64,000 bases of DNA from positions 3,776,050 through 3,840,049 of the forward strand of contig NC_066531.1 in NCBI RefSeq assembly GCF_024679095.1, written 5' to 3'. The notes beneath the pieces were generated by a model. The model ran no database searches, was not told the DNA's origin, and saw only the letters and a list, made by a program, of their open reading frames with translations. Position numbers and translations under genes: made by a program. Below are positions 21,217-32,599 of this stretch, one piece after another. The first letter of the stretch is position 1; every line of letters starts with the position of its first letter. Source of the DNA: Eriocheir sinensis. Its lineage: Eukaryota > Arthropoda > Malacostraca > Decapoda > Varunidae.

Positions 21217-23690
21217 CTGTGGAGAAGCGAATTTAAAATATCTCACCGAAAACAAAACTATTATAAAACTTTTCTGAAAACTCTTTATAATACTGTCACT
21301 AAAAAGCTCATTCAAGTACATTTTACCCCATGAATCCAGAGTATATTGACAATTATATTTCCTGTGGAGAAGCGAATTTAAAGTATCTCACCAAAAACAA
21401 AACTTTTATAAAACTTTTCTGAAAACTCTACATAATACTTTGCCACTAAAAAGCTCATTCTAGCACATTTTACCCCATGAATCCAGAGTATATTGACAAT
21501 TATATTTCCTGTGGAGATGCGAATTTAAAATATCTCAACACAAACTTTTATAAAACTTTTCGGAAAACACTACATAATACTTTGTCACTAAAAAGCTCAT
21601 TCTAGCACGATTTACCCCATGAATCCAGAGTATATTGACAATTATATTTCCTGTGGAGATGCGAATTTAAAGTATCTCAACACAAACTTTTATAAAACTT
21701 TTCAGAAAACTCTACATAATACTTTGCCACTAAAAAGCTCATTCTAGCACATTTTACCCCATGAATCCAGAGTATATTGACAATTATATTTCCTGTGGAG
21801 ATGCGAATTTAAAGTATCTCAACACAAACAAAACTATTATAAAACTTTTCTGAAAACTCGACATAAAACTTTGCCACTAAAAAGCTCATTCAAGCACATT
21901 TTACCCCATGAATCCAGAGTATATTGACAATTATATTTCCTGTGGAGAAGCGAATTTAAAGTATCTCAATAAAAACAAAACTATTATAAAACTTTTCTGA
22001 AAACTCGACATAATACTTTGCCACTAAAAAGCTCATTCTAGCACATTTTACCCCATGAATCCAGAGTATATTGACAATTATATTTCCTGTGGAGAAGCGA
22101 ATTTAAAGTATCTCAATAAAAACAAAACTTTTATAAAACTTTTCGGAAAACTCTACATAATACTTTGCCACTAAAGAGCTCATTCAAGCACAATTTTACC
22201 CCATGAATCCAGAGTATATTGACAATTATATTTCCTGTGGAGAAGCGAATTTAAAATATCTCGGCAAAAACAAAACTTTTATAAAACTTTTCGGAAAACT
22301 CTACATAATACTTTGCCACTAAAAAGCTCATTCAAGGACATTTTACCCCATGAATCCAGAGTATATTGACAATTATATTTCCTGTGGAGAAGCGAATTTA
22401 AAGTATCTCAATAAAAACAAAACTATTTTAAGACTTTTCGGAAAACTCTACATAATACTTTGTCACTAAAAAGCTCATTCAAGTACAATTTACCCCATGA
22501 ATCCAGAGTATATTGACAATTAGATTTCCTGTGGAGAAGCGAATTTAAAATATCTCAACACAAACTTTTATAAAACTTTTCGGAAAACTCGACATAATAC
22601 TTTGCCACTAAAAAGCTCATTCTAGCACATTTTACCCCATGGATCCAGAGTATATTGACAATTATATTTCCTGTGGAGAAGCGAATTTAAAATATCTCAA
22701 CACAAACTTTTATAAAACTTTTCTGAAAACTCGACATAATACTTTGCCACTAAAAAGCTCATTCTAGCACATTTTACCCCATGAATCCAGAGTATATTGA
22801 CAATTATATTTCCTGTGGAGAAGCGAATTTAAAGTATCTCAATAAAAACAAAACTTTTATAAAACTTTTCTGAAAACTCTACATAATACTTTGCCACTAA
22901 AAAGCTCATTCTAGCACATTTTACCCCATGAATCCAGAGTATATTGACAATTATATTTCCTGTGGAGATGCGAATTTAAAATATTTCTCGGCAAAAACAA
23001 AACTTTTATAAAACTTTTCGGAAAACTCTACATAATACTTTGCCCCTAAAAAGCTCATTCTAGCACATTTTACCCCATGAATCCAGAGTATATTGACAAT
23101 TATATTTCCTGTGGAGAAGCGAATTTAAAGTATCTCAATAGAAACAAAACTTTTATAAAACTTTTCAGAAAACTCTACATAATACTTTGCCACTAAAAAG
23201 CTCATTCTAGCACATTTTACCCCATGAATCCAGAGTATATTGACAATTATATTTCCTGTGGAGAAGCGAATTTAAAATCTCAACAGAAACAAAACTTTTA
23301 TAAAACTTTTCTGAAAACTCAACATAATACTTTGCCACTAAAAAGCTCATTCTAGCACAATTTACCCCATGAATCCAGAGTATATCGACAATTATATTTC
23401 CTGTGGAGAAGCGAATTTAAAATATCTCAACACAAACTTTTATAAAACTTTTCGGAAAACTCTTTATAATACTTTGCCACTAAAAAGCTCATTCTAGCAC
23501 ATTTTACCCCATGAATCCAGAGTATATTGACAATTATATTTCCTGTGGAGAAGCGAATTTAAAATATCTCAACACAAACAAAACTATTATAAAACTTTTC
23601 GGAAAACTCTACATAATACTTTGCCACTAAAAAGCTCATTCAAGGACATTTTACCCCATGAATCCAGAGTATATAGACATCATATGAGAG
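21217..23690 (-). repeat. Tandem array reiterating the exon 5 splice acceptor (about 16 extra copies)
   Basis: Units of about 140-150 bp, each containing on the gene strand TTCGCTTCTCCACAG followed by GAAATATAATTG. That is the true acceptor plus the first 12 exon bases. Copies occur at roughly 21357, 21505, 21645, 21790, 21935, 22080, 22228, 22377, 22525, 22666, 22809, 22957, 23103, 23250, 23395 and 23537. A minority carry TTCGCATCTCCACAG instead. After the shared 12 bases each unit continues TCAATATACTCTGGATTCAT and GGGGTAAAATG. Confidence 0.93.
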
Positions 23691-23804
23691 ATAGAGCCTT
23701 GGAGTAGGTTTTTAGAATTTAGTTTTGCATTATAATCTTTACTATTTTCCTAAGATAGACAATTGTAATCCAGCATGCTTCCGTCCTTCAAGATTTGGAT
23801 GCCC

Positions 23805-24149
23805 TTAACCTGGTAGCAGCGATGGGCCAAATTTGTGGCTTTACCGTGTACCAGCGATGGGCCAAATTTGTGGCTTTACCGTGTACCAGCGATGGGCCAA
23901 ATTTGTGGCTTTACCGTGTACCAGCGATGGGCCAAATTTGTGGCTTTACCGTGTACCAGCGATGGGCCAAATTTCTGCCATGCATAAACTGATCACATAT
24001 ACGTTGATATATATTATGAAATGGTTTGCGTGAGTGATTATTTTTCTCTTTATTTTGCTTAGAGGGACCTTTAACCTAACCTAATGTAACCTAACTTAAC
24101 CTAGCCTGACCTAACCTAACAAACATGACCCCCGCAGCTACCGGGTTAA
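23805..24149 (+). mobile_element. Family A TTAA element (copy A5) with telomere-like insert
   Basis: TTAACCTGGTAGCAGCGATG to GCAGCTACCGGGTTAA, about five 35-bp units. The conserved internal CATTAAGAAACATGAT is replaced by CTTTAACC plus (AACCT)n-like sequence at 24071-24120. Confidence 0.85.
24071..24120 (+). repeat. Degenerate (AACCT)n, telomere-like repeat
   Basis: TTAACCTAACCTAATGTAAC and CTAACTTAACCTAGCCTGAC then CTAACCTAAC: about ten pentamers matching the complement of the arthropod telomere repeat TTAGG, with several mismatches. Confidence 0.7.
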
Positions 24150-24236
24150 GAACCAGAAGAACCAGAGAAGGCAGTGAGCGAGGGTGACCATCTCAAACAC
24201 AGTTATCTAAGACGAGAAACAGTATGGGAAACTATA

Positions 24237-24399
24237 TAGTCATCCCTCAAATAGTTCAGTTTTGGTTTTATACGGATTGTCATAGAAGAGCTTTTAAGGA
24301 TTTTTATTCCTGCTTGTCGGGAAATTTAAAAATCCCTAAAAAATCAGTTTTGAAAATACACTTAAAACCGTGGAAACCGTACTATTTGAAGGACGACTG
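24237..24399. mobile_element. Family G hairpin MITE (copy 2)
   Basis: GTCATCCCTCAAATAGTTCA paired with GTACTATTTGAAGGACGACT around a GGGAAATTTAAAAATCCC-like centre; 163 bp. Confidence 0.78.
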
Positions 24400-24693
24400 T
24401 ATTCTATGAAAAACTTATACTTAATTCAATCTAATTCGACTTTTTACACTCAACGTAAACCCGACAAAGAAAATATATATTAAATCTCTTTCCTCTTTTG
24501 ACCCACCGAAGTTACATACCAATCTCCTTAACCAAGAGCTGGCTAACATGTACAGTGAACCTCTTTGAGCCAGCACAGCGCAGCACGGCCCTGACAGACT
24601 TAGCAGGATTGCCAACTTATGGGACTGGCCTTCCCATTACACACAAACACACACACACACACAAAAATAAATGAGAAAATAAGAAGATTAATA

Positions 24694-24884
24694 CAGCTGC
24701 CCCTCAAATAGTACAGGTCCCAAGAGTTCAGTTTCGGTTTTATGTACATTTTCTAAGATGATTTTTTAGGATTTTTAAACTTCCCGACAAGCAGGAAATT
24801 TTAAAATCCTAAAAGATCTTCGACGACAATCCGTAGAAAACCGAAACTGGACTATTGGAAACTGTACTATTTGAGGGATGACTG
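24694..24884. mobile_element. Family G hairpin MITE (copy 3)
   Basis: CAGCTGCCCCTCAAATAGTA paired with GTACTATTTGAGGGATGACT, TA on the left flank. The centre CCCGACAAGCAGGAAATTTT folds back. Confidence 0.78.
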
Positions 24885-24934
24885 AAATAGACGACGCCAA
24901 TAAAAACAATAAAAAATCATATTACTATTAAGTA

Positions 24935-25488
24935 CAGGGGGGTCGTCTAATATGCGAGAATATGGGCGGTTCAAAGCCTCGCATATAGCAAATTCGCATA
25001 TTAGGAACCTTAAAAAGCATGTAAATAATGGTATATGGGCGGTCAGCCACATTTTTTTAACTTAGTTTCCAATGTAATAAACTGCTTTTTCGAGTTCTTT
25101 GGAGGCGCCATAATAACAACAACAGCAACAACAATAGCCCACAGGCTAGCTTGCACACAGCACAGACACAGCTTGTGAGAGCAATGGCTGCTTTAGACGT
25201 ACTGATGAAGAGAACACGTGGAGCCGTCTCACAGAGTAGAGTTGCCAGATTGCGCCATTGTTTATTTCCCTTCCTTCGGGAAGTGAGTAACAGCAAGTTC
25301 ATTATTTGGTAGGAAATGGATGTTAGCGAAGTCGGGAACATGAAATGAATGAAAAAAAAACTTTTCTCTTACTACCGAGTCAAGTCACCGCCCCCGTGCT
25401 CCACTTCCAAGGGGGGAGGGAGGGAGGAAGGAGGTCGCATATGAGGTGGTTCGCATATCCCAAGTTCGCATATCAGGCGACCCCCCTG
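24935..25488. mobile_element. 554-bp inverted-repeat element (family H), TA-flanked
   Basis: Ends CAGGGGGGTCGTCTAATATG and TATCAGGCGACCCCCCTG are inverted and flanked by TA. Sub-terminal TCGCATAT motifs recur at both ends (TTCGCATATTAG, GGTTCGCATATCCC). No transposase ORF, so probably a non-autonomous Tc1/mariner- or pogo-type element. Confidence 0.75.
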
Positions 25489-25573
25489 TACTTAGTTCGT
25501 GTTGTCTATAGAAATTAAGTACGGAAAGTTTAAAACAGGCAGTGAAGAAATTACGAGGAGTTGGTCAGTTATA

Positions 25574-25979
25574 CAGGTAACTCAATTTACGCGAGTTTGG
25601 TTTACGCGTTTTTGAAATACCGCGTGGTCCAAAATCCAAATAAATGTTTAATTTACACGTTTTTTTCACTTATACGCGATATTTTATGGAGTGTCCACCA
25701 GATGTCTCACGCAACTGGACTCACACGGCCACACAGTTCTTCCCGCGCGCCACTTGAACAACAATACAGTACCCACGCTGCTCAACAACAACAACACCCT
25801 CGCTGCTGTGCTACCACGAGGGGAAGGGCAGCCAGAGGAGGAACCACGAGAGGGAGAGGAGTCAGAGTGATACAGTAGGCAATAGAGGTACAAACCGACC
25901 TCTTGTTGGATTTACACTGTTTTGGATTGACGCGATGACCTCTTCAAGGACACAATACTCGTGTAAATCGAGCTACCCG
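25574..25979. mobile_element. TA-flanked MITE, family F (copy F1)
   Basis: CAGGTAACTCAATTTACGCG at the left and GTGTAAATCGAGCTACCCGT at the right are inverted. The interior (CCACTTGAACAACAATACAG, GAAGGGCAGCCAGAGGAGGA) is shared with copies at 29439, 41907 and 48041. The two longest frames in it overlap on opposite strands; neither resembles a transposase. Confidence 0.85.
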
Positions 25980-26255
25980 TATATGTAAACAAAACCTACG
26001 GAACATGGGCGGAAGTAAACAGCACACATCACTTTGTTTTAAATTCTCAAGTCACTAAATCATGTCACACTACTGCGAGATATTTACTTAAACATCTTTT
26101 CTCTCAGTGTCGGGTAATAAAATTATAAAACAAATATTGAAAAAGCAACATTATTAAAGTCAGCTCACCGTGTCCCGGGATCTGATCAAAAACTCTAAAT
26201 ACAGGTAGTCCACGAGTTATGATTTATACGATTTACGACCACTTGGATTTATGAG

Positions 26256-26793
26256 TTAACACGGTAGCAGCGACGGGCCAAATTTGTGGCTGTACCGTGT
26301 AGCAGCGACGGGCCAAATTTGTGGCTGTACCGTGTAGCAGCGACGGGCCAAATTTGTGGCTTTACCGTGTAGCAGCGACGGGCCAAATTTGTGGCTTTAC
26401 GGTGTACCAGCGACGGGCCAAATTTGTGGCTTTACCGTGTAGCAGCGACGGGCCAAATTTGTGGCTTTACCGTGTAGCAACGACGAGCCAAATTTGTGGC
26501 TTTACCGTGTAGCAGCGACGGGCCAAATTTGTGGCTTTACCGTGTAGCAGCGACGGGCCAAATTTGTGGCTTTACCGTGTAGCAGCGACGGGCCAAATTT
26601 GTGGCTTTACCGTGTAGCAGCGACGGGCCAAATTTGTGCCATGATATAAACCCCCCAAAATAGATGATGCATAATCTGATCACAAATGCTTTGATATATA
26701 TTATGAAATGGTTTGTGTGAGGGGTGATTTTTTCTCATTTTTCTCGCTTGGAGGGACCATTAAGAAACACGATCCCCGCTGCTACCGGGTTAA
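26256..26793 (+). mobile_element. Family A TTAA element (copy A6), about 11 units
   Basis: TTAACACGGTAGCAGCGACG to CGCTGCTACCGGGTTAA. A nearly uniform 35-bp array at 26262-26640 is followed by the conserved body with its internal TTAA intact (GGACCATTAAGAAACACG). Confidence 0.9.
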
Positions 26794-26816
26794 CATCCAC
26801 GTTTTAAATATCCGCA

Positions 26817-27085
26817 GAAAGTTTGGAAAGTTTCGTTTAGTCGGTGCAACATCTGTGGTCATATGCCGGAGAGAGACAGGAGGGGAAGGAATTATAGGAG
26901 AAAGGAACAGACCCCAGGAGACGGGACACAACCCCCAATTAACACCTGGTACCCATTCACTGCTGGGTGGACAGGGGCGTAGGGTATCGGAAAAGCCGCC
27001 CAAATTTTTCCACTCCGCCCGGGAATCGAACCCGGGCTCTCTCGGTTGTGAGCTGAGTGTGCTAACCACTGCACCACGAAGCCCC
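26817..27085 (-). mobile_element. Family D SINE (copy D3), single tail unit
   Basis: Complete head and body with only one 88-bp tail unit, so useful as the unexpanded form. Confidence 0.88.
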
Positions 27086-27249
27086 TGAAACTATCCACAG
27101 AGCAGCCATTGAGTATTTACAAGTTAGATTTGGATATCCATGGGCTTTCTTGAGCACATTTGTGGCCAACCAAACTGCTCACAGCTCTGCACCCACCATA
27201 CCACACCTGTACACCTTCCCTCTCACTCTTTTAACTGTTTGCCGAAGGG

Positions 27250-27465
27250 TTTCCTGGTAGGGTCTGGCGGTTGGCCCCAGCGTGTTATAGAGCAGGCAAA
27301 TTTTTATAGAGGCATCATCTTGCTTGGCTCATGCTGTTCCTGAAGTGCTCATCTTTGATCCTTTGAGAGAGAATCTAGAGTCTGAGGTGATTGATAGTAT
27401 TCGGAACAGCATGTGGGCAGTCTTACCCCACTCGGCAAAGACTGAAAAATTACCACCATTCATGT
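27250..27465 (-). mobile_element. Diverged family E SINE body
   Basis: GGTTGGCCCCAGCGTGTTAT, GGCTCATGCTGTTCCTGAAG and CGGAACAGCATGTGGGCAGT align to the E body on the minus strand with many changes; the tRNA head is missing. Confidence 0.65.
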
Positions 27466-27618
27466 ATACGTTTCATATACATGTTTCCTCATAAGTTAAA
27501 AAAATAAATAAAAAAATAGCTTTCCTGTAGTTGAATCTTTCTCTTCTGTAAACTTCAACCCTAAATTCTTTACTTCCTCTAATATTTTTTAATTCGACCA
27601 CAACTTGATAACCTTCCT

Positions 27619-27911
27619 CTAACCCGATAGCAGCGACGTGCCAAATTTGTGGCTTTACCGTGTAGCAGCGACGGGCCAAATTTGTGGCTTTACCGTGTAG
27701 CAGCGACGGGCCAAATTTGTGGCTTTACCGTGTAGCAGCGACGGGCCAAATTTGTGCCATGATATAAACCCCCCAAAATAAATGATACATAATCTGATCA
27801 CAAATGCTTTGATATATATTATGAAATGGTTTGTGTGAGGGGTGATTTTTTCTCATTTTTCTCGCTTGGAGGGACAATTAAGAAACACGATCCCCGCTGC
27901 TACTGGGTTAA
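27619..27911 (+). mobile_element. Family A TTAA element (copy A7)
   Basis: TCTAACCCGATAGCAGCGAC (TTAA decayed to CTAA) to CTGCTACTGGGTTAA, with about four 35-bp units. Confidence 0.85.
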
Positions 27912-28234
27912 CCTGTACAGCCCCACTCTGAGTCATCACTGAGTAACGCTCAGTCCCACTAACAGCTCTCACCCAATTGCTACTTCTCGATCCTCTATCT
28001 CCCCTTTTTCCAACCCTGGGGTCACAAAGCGTTTTTCCTGGTGTTGCAAAGACCTTAAAATCTCAAACATGGTGTTATCAAATAGTAATAACACATATAT
28101 AACGAAACTAGGGGGTAGCGGTCATGTTTAGAGGTGCATGATTGGGGTTACCTGAAAAAAATGTTGGGAACCACTGTGAGTCAGTCTTCATACATAGGGG
28201 TTTTAAAACGTCATGAGTCAGGATTCAGGGCAAG
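27912..28234. other. Unassigned sequence in intron 4
   Basis: No gene, RNA or shared family seen in this stretch. Confidence 0.25.
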
Positions 28235-28236
28235 TA

Positions 28237-28580
28237 CAGACGTCCTTCAAATAGTACAGTTTCCAATGGCTCAGTTTCGGTTTTACGTGGATTTTCATAT
28301 AAGATTTTTTTAGGATTTTTAACTCTTTCCTTGCGTGGGACGGGACGCGACTATCCTCTCAGGCGCAGTCAGGCAGCCCAATGGGGGTCTCTTTTAACCT
28401 TTGTATCTCGGAAACTATTCATCACAGCTAAAAACCAAAAACACCATTGGAAAGAGGAGGTCCAAATCTATAGGAGACGGTTATGTATGCCTCTCTTGAT
28501 GAAACTATACAGGAAAAGTCTTGTGTATTTAGTGTGGCATCGAAGACCTCACCATTTTGGACTGTATGGGATTCTATAGT
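28237..28580 (+). mobile_element. Half a family G hairpin broken by a truncated family B element (B2)
   Basis: The hairpin's left half (CAGACGTCCTTCAAATAGTA to TTAGGATTT) runs straight into TTTAACTCTTTCCTTGCGTG at 28318, the left end of family B. B2 then continues with GGGACGCGACTATCC, CAGCCCAATGGGGGTCTC and AACTATTCATCACAGCTAAA to about 28510 and fades by 28580; its right end is missing. Confidence 0.65.
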
Positions 28581-28944
28581 TTGGTTCACGCTGTTACGAA
28601 GACACTGTTGGACTGTGAAACCACCCCATCGACAGTGCCTCTGATGGCTCTTCTGGGGGTTAACATGTCCGTGAAGCAGGGGATTTTGGAGGAAGTGGAG
28701 CCTTCAATCTCACCTATGTAGCAGTCACCGCTTAAATCACATGCTCTCTTACACGGTGACTCCTCAGAAAATGTGGCGTTGAAGCGCAGACTCTGATATT
28801 TGTTCGTGCTCCTGTCCAGCTGTTTCATGTGTGTCTAATTGTTTATCTTCTACTGCCTGTCCTCATCCTGCTGTACAGTCCTTCTACATATTGTCTACAA
28901 CACACACGAACACTCCAATATCATTCACATCTTCACAAATGGAT

Positions 28945-29107
28945 ATATAGTTGGATTTATACGTTTATACGGATTGTCGTAGAAGATATTTTAGGATTTT
29001 AAAATTTCGTACTCGTCGGGAAATTTTAAAATCCTAAAAAATCTTAGAAAATCCACATAAAACCAAAATTGAGCTATTGGAAACCGTACTATTTGAGGGA
29101 TAGTACA
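28945..29107. mobile_element. Family G hairpin MITE (copy 5, left end lost)
   Basis: TTTATACGGATTGTCGTAGA, the fold-back centre (ATTTTAAAATTTCG paired with CGGGAAATTTTAAAAT) and the right end GTACTATTTGAGGGATAGTA are present. Confidence 0.7.
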
Positions 29108-29438
29108 CAAAACACGTTCCTTGTATGTCTTGTCCGTGTCAGTGACCTCCCCTGGCAGATACGAGTTTCTCTATCCGTGAGCTGATTAGAACACTCGCTG
29201 CGACCACCATCTCCACAACGTCATCTAACCTCATACGAAGACGATGGCTGTTTTTCACGTTTGGGGAGTTAGGTACAATCTATGGGTATCGAGGCTGGGT
29301 AGTACGTACAAGCCACCAAGACAACACAGCGCAGTCGCAGTGCCAAAGCTTCACGGAGAAAAGATTTGTAAATTACTAAAAGAACTGTACTAAGAAACAT
29401 TATTAAGGCATTGTATTATGACTCCTACGTGTAACATG

Positions 29439-29835
29439 CAGGTAACTCTCGATTTACGCGAGTTTGGTTTACGCGTTTTTGAAATAACGCGGGGTCCAAA
29501 AATCCAAATATATGTTTAATTTGTACGTTTTTTTTCACTTATACGCGATATTTTATGGAGTGTCCACCAGATGTCTCACGCAGCCACACAGTTCTTCCCG
29601 CGCGCCACTTGAACAACAATACAGTACCCACGCTGCTCAACAACAACAACACCCTCGCTGCTGTGCTACCACGAGGGGAAGGGCAGCCAGAGGAGGAACC
29701 ACGAGAGGGAGAGGAGTCAGAGTGATACAGTAGGCAATAAACGCACAAACCGACCTCTTGTTGGATTTACATCGTTTTGATTGACGCGATGACCTCTTCA
29801 AGGACACAATACTCGCGTAAACTGAGAGTTACCTG
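29439..29835. mobile_element. Family F MITE (copy F2)
   Basis: CAGGTAACTCTCGATTTACG to CGTAAACTGAGAGTTACCTG, same interior as F1 with a short internal deletion near 29581. Confidence 0.87.
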
Positions 29836-29919
29836 TAAAAACCACATGTCGTATCTATCATTCTCATGCCTCAAACTCTCGTACCCACACAAGTAACGTG
29901 AGAAAATCAATCATTTTTA

Positions 29920-30010
29920 TTATTATTATACAAAAAAAAGGAAACAATACAGAAAAGCCCACTACTCGCTGCTCCTGTGAAGAATCTGAAGAGGTGGACG
30001 AAAGAGCAAT
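29920..30010 (-). mobile_element. LINE tail scrap
   Basis: A-rich stretch plus CACTACTCGCTGCTCCTGTG and GAGGTGG match the 3' tail of the 16685-18205 LINE. Confidence 0.65.
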
Positions 30011-30174
30011 CATTTACGTGAGAAGAATGACCAAGTTAACGAGTGCTTAATGCTTGATGCTTACGGAAGCTTGGCAATGCTACACCTACTGCTCTGGATG
30101 ACACGCAGAACATACCCGAGGGAAGGCGTATGTTCTGTGTGTTCTGTGGATATGGTGAGTGATTTTAACCCGAT

Positions 30175-31593
30175 AGCAGTGACGGGCCAAATTTGTGGCT
30201 TTACCGTGTAGCAGCGACGGGACAAATTTGTGGCTTTACCGTGTAGCAGCGACGGGCCAAATTTGTGGCTTTACCGTGTAGCAGCGACGGCCAAATTTGT
30301 GGCTTTACCGTAGCAGCGACGGACAAATTTGTGGCTTTACCGTGTAGCAGCGACGGGCCAAATTTGTGGCTTTACCGTGTAGCAGCGATGGGCCAAATTT
30401 GTGGCTTTACCGTGTAGCAGTGACGGGCCAAATTTGTGGCTTTACCGTGTTGCAGCGACGGGCCAAATTTGTGGCTTTATCATGTAGCAGTGACGGGCCA
30501 AATTTGTGGCTTTACCGTGTAGCAGCGACGGGACAAATTTGTGGCTTTACCGTGTAGCAGCGACGGGCCAAATTTGTGGCTTTACCGTGTAGCAGCGACG
30601 GGACAAATTTGTGGCTTTACCGTGTAGCAGCGACGGGACAAATTTGTGGCTTCACCGTGTAGCAGTGACGGGCCAAATTTGTGGCTTTACCGTGTAGCAG
30701 CGACGGGCCAAATTTGTGGCTTTACCGTGTAGCAGTGACGGGCCAAATTTGTGGCTTTACCATGTAGCAGTGACGGGACAAATTTGAGGCTTTACCGTGT
30801 AGCAGCGACGGGCCAAATTTGTGCCATGATATAAACCCAAAAAATAGATGATACATAATCTGATCACAAATGCTTTGATATGTATTATGAAATGGTTTGT
30901 GTGAGGGGTGATTTTTTTTCATTTTTCTTGCTTGGAGGGACCATTAAACCCTTTCACTGCTAAATGCTGGCAGTGAGCGTTAGGCGTATTTGCTGGTGGT
31001 GCTAAACGCTTGCTGTGAGCTTCACCCGCACTGAAATCTCCCGCGTATGAAATTGTTCCAACACTAATTCTCACAACACAGGATTGCCAATTGAGTGTGT
31101 TCTTCACTAAATTTGGTGGAAAATCATGTCAGCCCAGCGCGGCAAATCTATGGACGAGTGACTGGTGGATGTTTTTGACCAATGTAGCGGCATTTTTGCA
31201 TAGCTTGACCTATCACCTGACTGATTCTTTGACCAAATAGTCGTAAACATTGCAGTTGGCAATACTCCCTTGCCAGAGTCTGAAGGAGAGATGTCCGCAG
31301 CTCCCTCAATACGGCTGATCATCCCACACACACCGACGTAAGTGTCAACATTCAACACTCCCTGAACGTGCATGTACGTTCACAAGAGAGGCATACATGA
31401 CCGACTCCTATAGATCTGGACCTCCTCTTTCCAATGGTGTTTTTGGTTTTTAGCTGTGATGAATAGTTTTTGAGATACAGAGGTTAAAAGAGACCCCCAT
31501 TGGGCTGCCCAACTGCGCCTGAGGGGAATAGTCGCGTCCCGTCCCACGCAAGGAAAGGGTTAAGAAATGTGTTCCCCGCTGCTACCAGGTTAA
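30175..31593 (+). mobile_element. Family A TTAA element (copy A8) with family B inserted at its internal TTAA
   Basis: A8 runs from TTAACCCGATAGCAGTGACG through about 18 units of the 35-bp repeat (30181-30822) to GGAGGGACCA. Element B3 is then inserted at TTAA (30944-31563). A8 resumes at GAAATGTGTTCCCCGCTGCT and ends ACCAGGTTAA. Confidence 0.88.
30944..31563 (-). mobile_element. Family B TTAA element, compact copy (B3)
   Basis: TTAAACCCTTTCACTGCTAA at the left and ACGCAAGGAAAGGGTTAA at the right, so the ends are inverted (CCCTTTC) and TTAA is present on both sides. 620 bp; it contains no 105-bp array. Confidence 0.85.
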
Positions 31594-31698
31594 AATTGCA
31601 TGTCCTTGTTCAATTTTGTTTCCACTGAGCCTAATACTTCCGGCTTGCTTTCCTTTACAAGCTTAGATAATAATTTAGCTTTAGTTTGGCTGATAGGA

Positions 31699-32135
31699 AA
31701 AAGTTTGGTTTAGTGGGCGCAACATCTGTGGTCATATGCCGGAGAGAGACAGAAGGGGAAGGAATTATAGGAGAAGGGAACAGTTGGAAAGTTTGGTTTA
31801 GTGGGCGCAACATCTGTGGTCATATGCCGGAGAGAGACAGAAGGGGAAGGAATTATAGGAGAAGGGAACAGTTGGAAAGTTTGGTTTAGTCGGCGCAACA
31901 TCTGTGGTCATATGCCGGAGAGAGACAGAAGGGGAAGGAATTATAGGAGAAGGGAACAGACCCCAGGAGACGGGACACAACCCCCGATTAATACCTGGTA
32001 CCCATTTACTGCTGGGTGGACAGGGGCGTAGGGTATCGGAGAAGCCACCCAAATTTTTCCATTCCGCCCGGGAATCGAACCCGGGCTCTCTCGGTTGTGA
32101 GCTGAGTGTGCTAACCACTGCACCACGAAGCCGCC
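31699..32135 (-). mobile_element. Family D SINE (copy D4), three tail units
   Basis: Head at the high end with GGGTTCGATTCCCGGG; three 88-bp tail units. Confidence 0.88.
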
Positions 32136-32189
32136 TTGGTCTTCAATACTCATGTCTTCCCTTAAATTCTCAAGTCAATTTTAGCTTTC

Positions 32190-32515
32190 CCAATAGACGC
32201 ATAGATCACTTGAAGAGCTTGAACAAAGAGCTCCAATTTAGAAAGCTAAGTTTGAGCATTCAAGATTCATATATGGGAACACAGGCACTGAGAGGACATA
32301 GGAAGAAACTTAATAAAGGAACCTGTTTGAGTGACTTAAAAGATATAGTTTTCCACATAGAAGTGTTAACATATGGAACAGCTTGCCGGAAGAGGTGGTG
32401 GAGGCGAACAGTGTCCACCAAATGAAGGAAAGGCGGGATAAATTTAGACATGGAGACGGGACTGTTAAGAGCTTAGCGCGGGCCCGGTAGACTATAAATA
32501 GGTAGATACATACAC
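32190..32515 (+). mobile_element. CR1-like LINE 3' end
   Basis: Plus-strand peptides HRKKLNKG and, in a shifted frame, VNIWNSLPEEVVEANSVHQM with KERRDKFRHGD are the typical WN-x-LPEEVV end of CR1-type ORF2. The stop is followed by ATAAATAGGTAG. Confidence 0.75.
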
Positions 32516-32599
32516 ACTAGCAAAATTAATAATCATTGCCAATATTATTAAGTATTAAGTTGCTAGTAAATTAACTGAAAAATATGAAGAAGTTTCCTG

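Noticed and set aside
25574..25979. Overlapping frames in family F as a transposase gene
   Set aside because: About 70 codons each, on both strands, rich in Ser/Arg from GC-rich sequence, with no DDE-type residues. The copies are non-autonomous MITEs.
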